64,000 nt of DNA. Origin: Rhodobiaceae bacterium (GTDB lineage: Bacteria > Pseudomonadota > Alphaproteobacteria > Rhizobiales > Tepidamorphaceae). The position numbers and the translations under genes were made by a program. How positions within the stretch are numbered: position 1 is the stretch's first letter; the number at the start of each line of letters is the position of its first letter. Shown in pieces: positions 34,003 through 42,351 of the stretch. The notes under the pieces were generated by a model. It did not search any database, was not told the DNA's origin, and worked only from the letters and a program-made list of their open reading frames with translations. The stretch covers positions 62,001 to 126,000 of the forward strand of contig JACKJK010000008.1 in NCBI GenBank assembly GCA_020637985.1, in the 5' to 3' direction.

Positions 34003-35151
34003 ATGTTTCGCATGAACAGGCGCAATTTTCTGCAGCAGACAGGCGTATGGGCAGCCGCGGCCGCGGCGTCCTCGGTTCCCACGCTCGGCTATGCCGCGCG
34101 CGACAAGGAACTGAACATCTATTGCTGGGAGGGCTACAACTCCGACGACGTGCTCGACCCGTTCCGCAAGGAATTCGCCGCCACCGTGCGCGCCGAGGGC
34201 CTGACGTCGGACCCCGACGCGGTAAACCGCCTGCGGGCCGGCGAGACGAAGGTCTGGGACCTCATCAACCTCAACAATCCCTGGGCGCGCGAGATGATGT
34301 ACCCGGAAGGGCTCATCAAGCCGATCCCGCGCGATCGCTTCGAGCCCTACTATGAGAAGATGATGACCCAGTTCCATCCGCCTTATCCGTGGGCGATGGA
34401 CAAGGAAGGCAAGGAACTGCTCGGCATGACGCAGCGGTTCGGACCGTTCAACTTCGTGGTCAACACCGACAAGATCAGCCAGGCGACGGCCGAAGATCAG
34501 GGCTTCAAGCTGTTCCTCGACCCGGCGATGAAGGGCAAATACGGCATCCTCACGTACGACAACTGGAACATCTACCACATGTGCGTGGCCGCCGACATTC
34601 ACCCCTTCAAGAAGCACACGAAGGAGGAGATGACGAAGTTCGGCGAGATGGCGAAGCAGATCTTCAACGGCGCCAAGAACCTCACCGACGACCTCGTGCA
34701 GATGAACCTCGCGCTCATCAACGGCGAGATCGACGCCTACTTCACCGGCGGCACCTACACGGCCTCGCCGGCGCGCTTCGATGGCGCCAAGAACGTGCGT
34801 GGCATCACGCCGAATTCCGGTCCGATGGATGGCAAGGGCGGCATCGTCTGGATCGAACTCACCTCGGTGGTGAACAACCCCGATCCGTCTCCGCTCGCCG
34901 AGGAATTCCTCGCCTATGTCCAGCGCCCCGACGTCTCCAAGAAGGTGGCGTTCGCCGAAGGGACCTACAACCCGGTTACCCAGATGGGCGACAAGGATGT
35001 GCTGGCCTCCTTCGACGCCGACGAGCTCGACGCGATCCAGTGGGACACCCTGGAGCAGGAGATGGCCAACTCGGTCGACTACGACATCAACCCGGACTAC
35101 GCGGAGATGTACGAGCTGTACTCGGCGGCCAAGCGCGAGCGCGAGGGTTGA
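34003..35151 (+). CDS. ABC importer periplasmic binding protein, spermidine/putrescine (PotD/F) type, Tat signal
   Basis: This 382-residue extracellular solute-binding protein starts with a twin-arginine signal, MNRRNFLQQTG (R-R-N-F-L), followed by an Ala-rich h-region and GYAARDKE, so it is probably exported folded. The mature part begins LNIYCWEGYNSDDVLDPFRKEF in outline, the PotD/PotF opening strand. AGGAAGGGAG precedes ATG 34003. It heads a four-gene importer operon. Cationic amines are the usual ligands of this class; given neighbouring genes, an amino alcohol or aminoketone is a reasonable alternative to polyamines. Confidence 0.88.
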   Translation: MFRMNRRNFLQQTGVWAAAAAASSVPTLGYAARDKELNIYCWEGYNSDDVLDPFRKEFAATVRAEGLTSDPDAVNRLRAGETKVWDLINLNNPWAREMMYPEGLIKPIPRDRFEPYYEKMMTQFHPPYPWAMDKEGKELLGMTQRFGPFNFVVNTDKISQATAEDQGFKLFLDPAMKGKYGILTYDNWNIYHMCVAADIHPFKKHTKEEMTKFGEMAKQIFNGAKNLTDDLVQMNLALINGEIDAYFTGGTYTASPARFDGAKNVRGITPNSGPMDGKGGIVWIELTSVVNNPDPSPLAEEFLAYVQRPDVSKKVAFAEGTYNPVTQMGDKDVLASFDADELDAIQWDTLEQEMANSVDYDINPDYAEMYELYSAAKREREG

Positions 35152-35207
35152 TCCCGCGCGCCTGCGGCGCCGTGGAGTAGAGTGAGCGGAGTATTTGCGG
35201 AGGGACC

Positions 35208-36284
35208 ATGAGCGAAGACGGTTCGGCATTTCTGGAGCTGGACGGCATCACGAAGAAGTTCGGCAGCTTCACGGCTGTGCGTGACATCAGCCTGAAGATC
35301 CGGGAAGGCGAGTTCTTCACGCTTGTGGGCCCCTCCGGCTCCGGCAAGACGACGATGATCCGCATGCTGGTCGGGATGGAACGCCCGACCGGCGGCGAGA
35401 TGCGCCTGCAGGGCAAGGTGCTCAACGACGTGCCGGCCAACAAGCGGCCGACATGCATGGTGTTCCAGTCGCTGGCGCTGTTTCCGCACAAGTCGGTCGG
35501 CGAGAATATCGAGTTCTCTCTGAAGATCGCCGGTGTCGACCCGATCCGCCGCCGCCGCAGGGCCGAGGAGTTGCTCGCCCAGCTGCGCCTGCCGGTGGAG
35601 TACTACGACAAGGGCGTCAACCAGTGTTCCGGCGGCGAGCGCCAGCGCATCGCGCTGGCACGCGCGCTCGCCTTCGACCCGCAGATCCTGTTCTTCGACG
35701 AACCGCTGTCGGCGCTCGACTTCCGCCTGCGCAAGACGCTGGAAAAGGAACTGAAGGACATCCACAAGGAAACCGGCAAGACCTTCGTCTACATCACCCA
35801 TTCGCTGGAAGAGGCGATGGTGATGTCGGACCGCATCGCCATCATGCGCGACGGCGGCATCGTCCAGGTCGGCAGCCCGCAGGAAATCTACAACCGGCCG
35901 GTCAACAAGTTCGTCGCCCAGTTCATGGGCGAGGTGAACACCATCGCCGTGGAGAAGGCCAGCGCGCGCACCGTGCGCGCAACCGCGGATGGATCGACCT
36001 TCCAGGTGCCGGGCATGCCGGCAGGCTTCGAGACGGGCTTCCTCATCATCCGTCCGGAGGTCATGAAGATCGGCAAGGCGGCCGAGAAACTGAAGAACAA
36101 GGTGAAGGGCGTGGTCTTCAACGACTATGCGCTGGGCTCGCGCATCCAGTACCAGGTGCGCAGCGATGCGCGCGACGAACACTGGCTCGTCGAGCGGCTG
36201 CAGGACGACCCCTACGAGGGCCATGTCGACGACAAGGTGACGATCGGCTGGCAGCCGGCGGATTCCATCCTGGTGAGCGAATAG
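35208..36284 (+). CDS. potA: ABC importer ATPase, PotA-type
   Basis: This 358-residue ATPase has Walker A GPSGSGKTT (about residues 43-51), Q-loop QSLALFPHKSV, signature CSGGERQRIALARAL, Walker B ILFFDEPLSALD and the switch His in ITHSLEEAM. The C-terminal ~120 residues form the TOBE-type regulatory domain typical of PotA/UgpC proteins. It lies 56 bases after the binding protein and 3 bases before the first permease. Symbol reflects family; substrate is unproven. Confidence 0.88.
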   Translation: MSEDGSAFLELDGITKKFGSFTAVRDISLKIREGEFFTLVGPSGSGKTTMIRMLVGMERPTGGEMRLQGKVLNDVPANKRPTCMVFQSLALFPHKSVGENIEFSLKIAGVDPIRRRRRAEELLAQLRLPVEYYDKGVNQCSGGERQRIALARALAFDPQILFFDEPLSALDFRLRKTLEKELKDIHKETGKTFVYITHSLEEAMVMSDRIAIMRDGGIVQVGSPQEIYNRPVNKFVAQFMGEVNTIAVEKASARTVRATADGSTFQVPGMPAGFETGFLIIRPEVMKIGKAAEKLKNKVKGVVFNDYALGSRIQYQVRSDARDEHWLVERLQDDPYEGHVDDKVTIGWQPADSILVSE

Positions 36285-36287
36285 ACC

Positions 36288-37160
36288 ATGAGCGCATCGG
36301 CAAACGATCAGGTGAGTTGGCTGCGTCAGCCCGGCGTCCTCGCGGCGCTGCCGGCGGCGATCTTTCTGCTGCTGGGCTTTGCCGGGCCGCTGGTGATGGT
36401 CTTCGGCTACAGCTTCATGCCGGCGCGCAGCTTCTCGCTGCTGCAGGCCCCGACGCTGGAAAACTACGTCTCCGTGGTTTCGGAGAGCTACTACATCTCC
36501 TTCGCCTGGTCGGTCAGCCTGGCGGCGCTGACCGTGCTGCTGCTCTTTCCGATCTGCTACCCCGTCGCCTACGGCATGGCCAGGCTGTTCGGCAAATGGG
36601 CCAATCTCGTCACCGTACTGATCGCCGTGCCGCTGCTGATCTCGGAGAACATCCGCCTGTTCGGCTGGGTGCTCGTGCTGGTCAAGAACGGCATCCTCGA
36701 CGGCTCGCTGCAGACGCTGTTCGGCGCCTCCGCCTCCGGCCCGCTCTACTCGGTTCCGGCAATCGTTCTGGGGCTGGTCTACGTCTACCTGCCGTTCATG
36801 CTGTTCCCGCTGGTCATCGGCATCTCGATGGTGCCGGACACGCTCAAGGAGGCGGCTTCCGATCTCGGAGCCAGCCGCTGGCAGATCTTCCGCGAGATCG
36901 AATTGCCGCTGTCGATGCCGGGTATCCTGATCGGCGGCATCCTGACCTTCATCCTGGCGCTCGGTTCGCTGGCGGAATCGAAGATCCTCGGCGGCCAGGC
37001 GATCGTCATGATCGCCGACGACATCGAATCCGCCTTCACCTTCGCGCAGAACTGGCCCAAGGGCTCGGTGCTCTCGGTGCTGCTGATCGGCCTGTCGGGC
37101 CTGATCGTGTTCGCCTTGTTCCGGCGCATCGATCTCGACCAGATCATCGGGCGGCGGTGA
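36288..37160 (+). CDS. potB: ABC importer permease, PotB-type
   Basis: This 290-residue inner-membrane permease has six predicted membrane helices. The BPD_transp_1 coupling motif appears as EAASDLGASRWQIFREIELPLSMPGI (EAAxxLGAxxxxxFxxixLP), about residues 187-212. It starts three bases after the ATPase stop and ends four bases before its partner permease, so the operon is tightly coupled. Confidence 0.88.
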   Translation: MSASANDQVSWLRQPGVLAALPAAIFLLLGFAGPLVMVFGYSFMPARSFSLLQAPTLENYVSVVSESYYISFAWSVSLAALTVLLLFPICYPVAYGMARLFGKWANLVTVLIAVPLLISENIRLFGWVLVLVKNGILDGSLQTLFGASASGPLYSVPAIVLGLVYVYLPFMLFPLVIGISMVPDTLKEAASDLGASRWQIFREIELPLSMPGILIGGILTFILALGSLAESKILGGQAIVMIADDIESAFTFAQNWPKGSVLSVLLIGLSGLIVFALFRRIDLDQIIGRR

Positions 37161-37164
37161 TGCC

Positions 37165-37992
37165 ATGAGCGCCAGCCAGAGCAGCCGCACGACAAGGTCC
37201 CTCATCGTCATCTGGACGGTGACGGTGATCGCGTTCCTCTACATCCCCATGGTGGCGGTCGCGCTCGCGTCCTTCTCCAAGCAGCGCTACTTCCGCTTCC
37301 CCATCTCGCGCTGGACGACCGAGTGGTACACCAAGACCTTCGAGTCGCTGTCGGTGCGCGACCTGCTGTGGACCTCGCTCAGCGTCGCCGCCCTGGTGAC
37401 GGTCTTTTCCGTCCTGCTCGCCTTCTTCGGCGCACTCGCCTTTGCCCGCTACGACTGGAAGGGGCGCAAGCTCTATCAGCGCCTGGTGCTGCTGCCGATC
37501 TTCTTCCCGCAGGCCGTTCTCGGGCTTGCGTTGCTGCTGTGGTTCTCGGTGCTCGACGTCACCACCAGCTGGCAGACGGCGGTGTTCGCGCACATGATCT
37601 GGATCGTGCCGATCGTCATCCTCATCATGTCGATCCAGGTCTACAGCTTCGATCCGGCGCTGGAGGAGGCCGCCTTCGATCTCGGCGCCACCCGCTGGCA
37701 GGTGCTGCGCGAGGTCACCCTGCCGATCCTGTCGCCCGGCATCATTTCCGGCGGCACCTTCGCCTTCCTGTTGTCGTGGGGCAACTTTCCGCTGTCGCTG
37801 TTCACCACCGGCGCCGACCAGACCGTGCCGGAATGGCTCTACGCCAAGATGGTCTCCGGCTACACGCCGATGGTGCCGACGCTGGGAACGCTGACCATGT
37901 CGGGCGCGGCGATCCTGATCCTCGTGATCTACCTGGTCTGGATGGCGCTCGGCGCGCGCCGCCGCGCCCGTATGGCCACGAACGACGAATAA
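37165..37992 (+). CDS. potC: ABC importer permease, PotC-type
   Basis: This 275-residue permease is the second membrane half. The coupling motif is EAAFDLGATRWQVLREVTLPILSPGI (about residues 169-194). It ends with a basic cytoplasmic tail (ARRRARMATNDE). Last gene of the importer operon; an SDR gene follows after 48 bases and may be co-transcribed. Confidence 0.88.
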   Translation: MSASQSSRTTRSLIVIWTVTVIAFLYIPMVAVALASFSKQRYFRFPISRWTTEWYTKTFESLSVRDLLWTSLSVAALVTVFSVLLAFFGALAFARYDWKGRKLYQRLVLLPIFFPQAVLGLALLLWFSVLDVTTSWQTAVFAHMIWIVPIVILIMSIQVYSFDPALEEAAFDLGATRWQVLREVTLPILSPGIISGGTFAFLLSWGNFPLSLFTTGADQTVPEWLYAKMVSGYTPMVPTLGTLTMSGAAILILVIYLVWMALGARRRARMATNDE

Positions 37993-38040
37993 CCTGCGCC
38001 AGGCAGGCCCAACACGAAGACCGAAAAGGGGAGGTAATCG

Positions 38041-38805
38041 ATGCTGACATCCATTTCAGGCAGATCCGTCATCGTCACCGGCGCCAGCAAGGGCATCGGC
38101 AAGGGCATCGCGCGGGTCTTCGCCAACCAGGGCGCGAAGGTCATGCTGGTCGGTCGCAACGGCGATGCCGCTGCCGCCGCGGCAAAGGAAATCGGCAACG
38201 GAGCGATTTCTTTCGCCGCCGACGTCGCCGACTGGGACCAGTCGCAGGCCATGGCGAAGGCCGCAGCCGACGCCTTCGGCGGCATCGACATCCTGTGCGC
38301 CAACGCCGGCGTCTATCCGCAGACCAAGATCGAGGACATGGACCCCGCAGAGTGGGACCTCGTCATGGGCACCAACCTGCGCGGCAACTTCCTGTCGGTG
38401 AAGGCCTGCCTGCCATACCTCAAGAAGTCCGACCAGGGCCGCGTCGTGCTGACCTCGTCGATCACCGGGCCGGTCACCGGCTTCCCCGGCTGGTCACACT
38501 ACGGCGCCTCGAAGTCCGGCCAGCTCGGCTTCATGCGCACCGCCTGCATAGAGCTTGCCAAGTTCGGCATCACCATGAACGCGGTGCTGCCCGGCAACAT
38601 CATCACCGAAGGGCTTGAGGGACTTGGCGACGACTACCTCGCCACCATGGCCGCTTCCATCCCGCTGAAGAAACTCGGCATCGTCGAGGACATCGGCAAT
38701 GCGGCATTGTTCCTGGCGTCCAAGGAAGCCAACTACATCACTGGCCAGACGATCATCGTCGACGGCGGCCAGATCCTGCCTGAATCGCTGGAGGCGCTGG
38801 AGTAG
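38041..38805 (+). CDS. Short-chain dehydrogenase/reductase (FabG-like)
   Basis: This 254-residue classical SDR has the NAD(P) motif TGASKGIGKGIA (about residues 14-25), CANAGVYP, catalytic Ser in SSITGP and YxxxK as YGASKSG (about 155-161), plus ITGQTIIVDGG near the end. AAGGGGAGG lies before ATG 38041. Following directly on the importer genes, it may oxidise or reduce the imported compound. It differs clearly from the second SDR of the BMC locus (47377-48156). Confidence 0.88.
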   Translation: MLTSISGRSVIVTGASKGIGKGIARVFANQGAKVMLVGRNGDAAAAAAKEIGNGAISFAADVADWDQSQAMAKAAADAFGGIDILCANAGVYPQTKIEDMDPAEWDLVMGTNLRGNFLSVKACLPYLKKSDQGRVVLTSSITGPVTGFPGWSHYGASKSGQLGFMRTACIELAKFGITMNAVLPGNIITEGLEGLGDDYLATMAASIPLKKLGIVEDIGNAALFLASKEANYITGQTIIVDGGQILPESLEALE

Positions 38806-38806
38806 A

Positions 38807-38906
38807 GCGCTTTACCGAAAAGCGTGAAGCGGTTTTCGGACAAAAAGCGCGACAAGACAAAGGCTGACGCGGTTTGCGTGTTTCACGTCGGACGAAAACC
38901 GCTTCA
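38807..38906. repeat. RIME-like intergenic palindrome plus long-range inverted repeat
   Basis: GCGCTTT (38807-38813) / AAAGCGC (38844-38850) enclose CCGAAAA (38815-38821) / TTTTCGG (38833-38839), a nested cruciform followed by a GCGACAAGACAAA-type tail. The same design recurs at 59341-59391. In addition TGAAGCGGTTTTCG (38825-38838) has a perfect 14-bp inverted partner CGAAAACCGCTTCA at 38893-38906. The element sits between two convergent genes, where it may also act as a terminator. Rhizobial genomes carry many such mosaic elements. Confidence 0.65.
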
Positions 38907-38911
38907 GGCGG

Positions 38912-39964
38912 TTAACCCGCCAGCAGCGTGTCGCGCAGCGTGCTGGGCGAAGTGCCCGACCAGCGCCGCACGGCGCGCGAGAAGGCCGACAGCTCGGAAT
39001 AGCCGAGCAGGAAAGAAATCTCCGAAATCGGCAGATGGCGCTGGCCCAGATAGGTCAGCGCCATTTCCCGGCGCGTGCGCTCCACGATGTCCTTGAACGA
39101 GGTGCCCTGCTGGGCAAGCCCGCGCTGGATCGCCCCCGTCGACATGCGCAACTCGTCGGCCACGCTCTCAAGCGAGGGATAGCCCTCGGGAAGCCGCGCC
39201 CGCACCGCCGCGCGCACCCGGTCGCTCAGCTCCGCTGGGCGGTCCTTGCGTTCGCCGAGTTGCTGCAGGCAGATGCGCATCAGCGCCATCAGCTTCGGGT
39301 CGCCGTGCGGCATCGGCCGTTGAAGCAATTCGCTGCGAAACAGCAGCGCGTTGTAAGGCTGCGCGAAATAGACCGGCGCGCCGAAGGCGCGCTCGTGTTC
39401 GTCGCAATCGACCGGGCGGGCATGCTCCAGATGCACTTCCTCCGGCGTCCAGCCCGAGCCGAGCGCCTCGCGCATCACGTTGAGGAACATGCCGAGCGAC
39501 AGTTCGGCGTCCTGGCGCCGCTGCATGATGTCGGGCGCCTCGATGCGGTATTGCAGCGCCATCAGGCCGTTCTTCGCCCGCCCCAGCCGCATCGACGACT
39601 GCTCCTGATGATAACCGAACAGGCCGACCAGGTTTTCAAGCGCGCTGCCCAGCGTCGGCGAGGACACCGCCGCGTAGCCCCACAGGCCAAGGTCGCGCGG
39701 CTGGAACTGGTTGCCGAACCACAGCCCGAAATTGTCGAACCTGGTGCGCTTGGAGGCCTGCTCGAACAGCGTGCAGAAATCCGACAGACGCAGCTTCAGC
39801 GTTGTCTCGCCGGCCATCTCCGGCGAGATGCCCGAGTTTCCGAAGATGCTGTCGATGTCGCCGCCGTGGCGCTCGATGAACGTGACGATACCGGTCGCCG
39901 CCGCCGCCAGGATGGCCGGCTCCACACTCGCGCCGCCGCGCGCCTGCATGGCGAGTTCGCTCAT
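38912..39964 (-). CDS. AraC-family transcriptional regulator (OruR/ArgR-like N-domain)
   Basis: This 350-residue regulator has a ~210-residue N-terminal ligand-binding domain of the Arabinose_bd type (PF12625), then two helix-turn-helix units at the C-terminus: SLESVADELRMSTGAIQRGLAQ and PISEISFLLGYSELSAFSRAVRRWSGTSP, the AraC signature. I prefer ATG 39964, six bases after AGGGG, over an upstream GTG. It is convergent with the SDR and lies behind the DeoR gene on the same strand. It could control the importer/SDR operon or the dehydratase operon. Confidence 0.87.
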   Translation of the reverse strand: MSELAMQARGGASVEPAILAAAATGIVTFIERHGGDIDSIFGNSGISPEMAGETTLKLRLSDFCTLFEQASKRTRFDNFGLWFGNQFQPRDLGLWGYAAVSSPTLGSALENLVGLFGYHQEQSSMRLGRAKNGLMALQYRIEAPDIMQRRQDAELSLGMFLNVMREALGSGWTPEEVHLEHARPVDCDEHERAFGAPVYFAQPYNALLFRSELLQRPMPHGDPKLMALMRICLQQLGERKDRPAELSDRVRAAVRARLPEGYPSLESVADELRMSTGAIQRGLAQQGTSFKDIVERTRREMALTYLGQRHLPISEISFLLGYSELSAFSRAVRRWSGTSPSTLRDTLLAG

Positions 39965-40088
39965 CAACCGCCCCTGCACCCCTCAACGGGCCATTGCGGC
40001 CTCGTTCGCCGGCCTTTCCGGCCGGAATTTGGCGGAGTGTTGCACGTGCCAGCCATTGCAGGCAAGGCGATGTGCCGGCTGTGCCCCA

Positions 40089-40868
40089 TCATGCGATCTC
40101 CACGCCGGCGCCCGCCGATGCCATCGCCTCGGCCAGTTCTCCGTCAGGCTGCATGTCGGTGATGAGCGTGATGGCCGGGTTCCAGGGGCCGTAAACGGTG
40201 AGGGAAGGGCGGTTGAACTTGCTGTGGTCGGCAAGCACCAGCGTGCGTGCCGAACGGCGCATCATCGCGCCATAGGTCAGGCCGGGGCCCATCGCCGCGT
40301 CGTTGGGTCCTTCCACCGTCAGGCCCGACGCTCCCAGCACGGCGACGTTGGCGCGGAAGCGCTGCAATGCGTCGATCGTGTCGGCGCCATGGATCAGGCC
40401 CTCGCGTCCGTCGTACTGTCCCGGCAGCATCAGGATCCTGATGAGCGGATTGACCGACAGCGCCAGCGCGATCGAGAAGGCGTGCGTGATGACGGTCAGG
40501 GGTTGTTGAACCGCCGCCAGCCGGTGCGCGAAATGCAACGTCGTCGCGCCGCCGCCGATCATCAGGATGTCGTTGGCCTCGATGCCGGCAACCGCGGCAG
40601 CCGCGATGCGCTGGCGTTCGGGAACCATCAGTCCCTCGCGCTCGGCAAGCCCCGGTTCGTAGACCACCGGGCGCATGGCGCCGCCGTAGGTGCGGTTGAT
40701 GAGGCCGCGCTCGTCGAGTTCTGCAAGGTCGCGCCGGATCGTTTCCGAGGAAACGCCGAGCCGCTCGGCCAGCTCTCCGACGCGCATGGCGGGATAGAGC
40801 CGCAGGTCGGCGATGATCTGCTCCTGCCGTCCGCTCTTGCCGCTGCGCCGTGGCGTCTCGCCGTCCAT
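40089..40868 (-). CDS. DeoR-family transcriptional repressor
   Basis: This 259-residue protein has the DeoR HTH at the N-terminus (VGELAERLGVSSETIRRDLAELDERG, about residues 31-56) and the DeoR sensor domain with GGGATTLHFA and ADHSKF (effector region). Members normally respond to phosphorylated metabolites. It is transcribed divergently from the BMC operon; a centred 61-bp dyad lies in the gap. That makes it the likely repressor of the compartment genes, possibly sensing the phosphorylated amino alcohol produced by the locus kinase (inference). The ATG at 40868 is chosen; an upstream in-frame ATG at 40913 is possible. Confidence 0.88.
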   Translation of the reverse strand: MDGETPRRSGKSGRQEQIIADLRLYPAMRVGELAERLGVSSETIRRDLAELDERGLINRTYGGAMRPVVYEPGLAEREGLMVPERQRIAAAAVAGIEANDILMIGGGATTLHFAHRLAAVQQPLTVITHAFSIALALSVNPLIRILMLPGQYDGREGLIHGADTIDALQRFRANVAVLGASGLTVEGPNDAAMGPGLTYGAMMRRSARTLVLADHSKFNRPSLTVYGPWNPAITLITDMQPDGELAEAMASAGAGVEIA

Positions 40869-40958
40869 TGTCCCCGCACCGCCCCTTCCGTGGCTGGCCC
40901 GCGCATTGCGCATCAAGCCACATGCATTTGACCGGATTCCAACAAGGATAGTCAAACC

Positions 40959-41019
40959 ATGACCGATGAACAACATGAAATGCCCACTTTACAACATTTC
41001 AATGTTGCGATACGGTCAT
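40959..41019. promoter_or_regulatory. 61-bp nested dyad, probable DeoR operator of the BMC operon
   Basis: Outer arms ATGACCG (40959-40965) / CGGTCAT (41013-41019) and inner arms CAACATGAAATG (40971-40982) / CATTTCAATGTTG (40995-41007) share one centre near 40989. The inner arms differ by a single inserted T. A TTTACA (40988-40993) lies in the middle and a TACGGT 17 bases on, a weak promoter for the plus-strand operon; on the minus strand TTGACT-18-TCAAAT (40954 down to 40925) could drive the repressor gene. Confidence 0.6.
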
Positions 41020-41050
41020 AAAAATTGGCAAGTCGATCAAAGAGGCTCCC

Positions 41051-42331
41051 ATGTTCGATTACGGCCTGTTCCGCTTCGAGGACAAGCAGGACCTGTTCGT
41101 CAAGGCGATCCGGTTCTGGAATCCGGACAAGACCAAGTTCTGGCAGGATGTCGGCGTCGACCTGGTTATCGACAGGCGCGAGGGCTATTGCCTCTACGAC
41201 ATGTCCGGACGCCGCCTGATCGACCTGCATCTCAACGGCGGCACCTACAATTTCGGCCATCGCCATCCCGAGATCGTCGAGACGCTGAAGGGTGCGCTCG
41301 ACTACTTCGACATGGGCAACCACTGGTTCCCGTCGGTCGCGCGCGCCGCGCTGTCGGAAGCGCTGGTGAAGTCGGCGCCGGGCATGAAATACGCCATCTT
41401 CGGTGCCGGCGGCGCGGAGGCCGTCGAGATCGCGCTGAAGAGCGCGCGATACGCCACCAAGCGGCGCAAGATCGTCTCCATCATCAAGGGCTACCACGGC
41501 CATTCCGGCCTGTCGGTTGCGACCGGCGACGAGCGCTTCACCAAGATCTTCCTCGCCGACCGGCCCGACGAGTTCGTCCAGGTGCCGTTCAACGACATCG
41601 CCGCCATGGAGCGCGTGCTCGCGGGCCGCGATGTCGCCGCCCTCATCATGGAGACGATTCCCGCGACCTACGGCTTCCCGATGCCCAACGAGGGCTACCT
41701 CAACGCGTGCAAGGCGCTGTGCGAGAAGCATGGCACCATGTACATCGCCGACGAGGTGCAGACCGGCCTGATGCGCACCGGCGAGATGTGGGGCTTCCAG
41801 ACCTACGGCGTCGAGCCGGACATCTTCGTCACCGCCAAGGGGCTGGGCGGCGGCATCTACCCGATCAGCGCGGCGGTGGTGAACGAGAAATGCGGCGGCT
41901 GGCTCAACGAGGACGGCGCCGCGCACATCTCCACCTCCGGCGGTGCCGAGCTCGGCTGCATCGTCGCCTACAAGGTGATGGAGATGCTGCAGCGCCCCGA
42001 GCTTGTCTCCAATGTGCATTCGGTGACGCGCTTCTTCGCCGAGGGCATGGCCGAGATGATGCAGCGCCACTCCGACATCTTCGTCGGCGTGCGCCAGAAG
42101 GGCGTCGTTCTCGGCCTCGAGTTCGACCACCCGGAAGGGGCGGTCTCGGTGTCGCGGGCGCTCTACGAGCACGGCGTGTGGGCGATCTTCTCCTCGCTCG
42201 ACAAGCGCGTGCTGCAGTTCAAGCCCGGCGTCCTGCTGAGCGCCGACATGTGCCAGGAAATCCTCGACCGGTTCGACGCCGCGATGCCGCGGGCGCGCGA
42301 ACTGTTGCGTCAGTTGCCGAAGGCCGCGTGA
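41051..42331 (+). CDS. Class III aminotransferase-fold PLP enzyme, probable amino-alcohol-phosphate phospho-lyase
   Basis: This 426-residue PLP enzyme has the class III layout: FGAGGAEAVEIALKSAR (about residues 117-133), Y-H-G-H-S-G, ADEVQTGLMRTG (Asp binding the pyridine N, about 231-242) and the Schiff-base Lys in VTAKGLGGGIYP (about residue 262). The fold includes aminotransferases, glutamate-1-semialdehyde mutases and phospho-lyases. In RMM-type BMC loci the corresponding gene is proposed to split 1-amino-2-propanol phosphate into propanal, ammonia and phosphate. It is the first gene of the BMC operon. Aminotransferase activity cannot be excluded. Confidence 0.85.
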   Translation: MFDYGLFRFEDKQDLFVKAIRFWNPDKTKFWQDVGVDLVIDRREGYCLYDMSGRRLIDLHLNGGTYNFGHRHPEIVETLKGALDYFDMGNHWFPSVARAALSEALVKSAPGMKYAIFGAGGAEAVEIALKSARYATKRRKIVSIIKGYHGHSGLSVATGDERFTKIFLADRPDEFVQVPFNDIAAMERVLAGRDVAALIMETIPATYGFPMPNEGYLNACKALCEKHGTMYIADEVQTGLMRTGEMWGFQTYGVEPDIFVTAKGLGGGIYPISAAVVNEKCGGWLNEDGAAHISTSGGAELGCIVAYKVMEMLQRPELVSNVHSVTRFFAEGMAEMMQRHSDIFVGVRQKGVVLGLEFDHPEGAVSVSRALYEHGVWAIFSSLDKRVLQFKPGVLLSADMCQEILDRFDAAMPRARELLRQLPKAA

Positions 42332-42351
42332 AGCGGGGAGGGACTTGAGTG

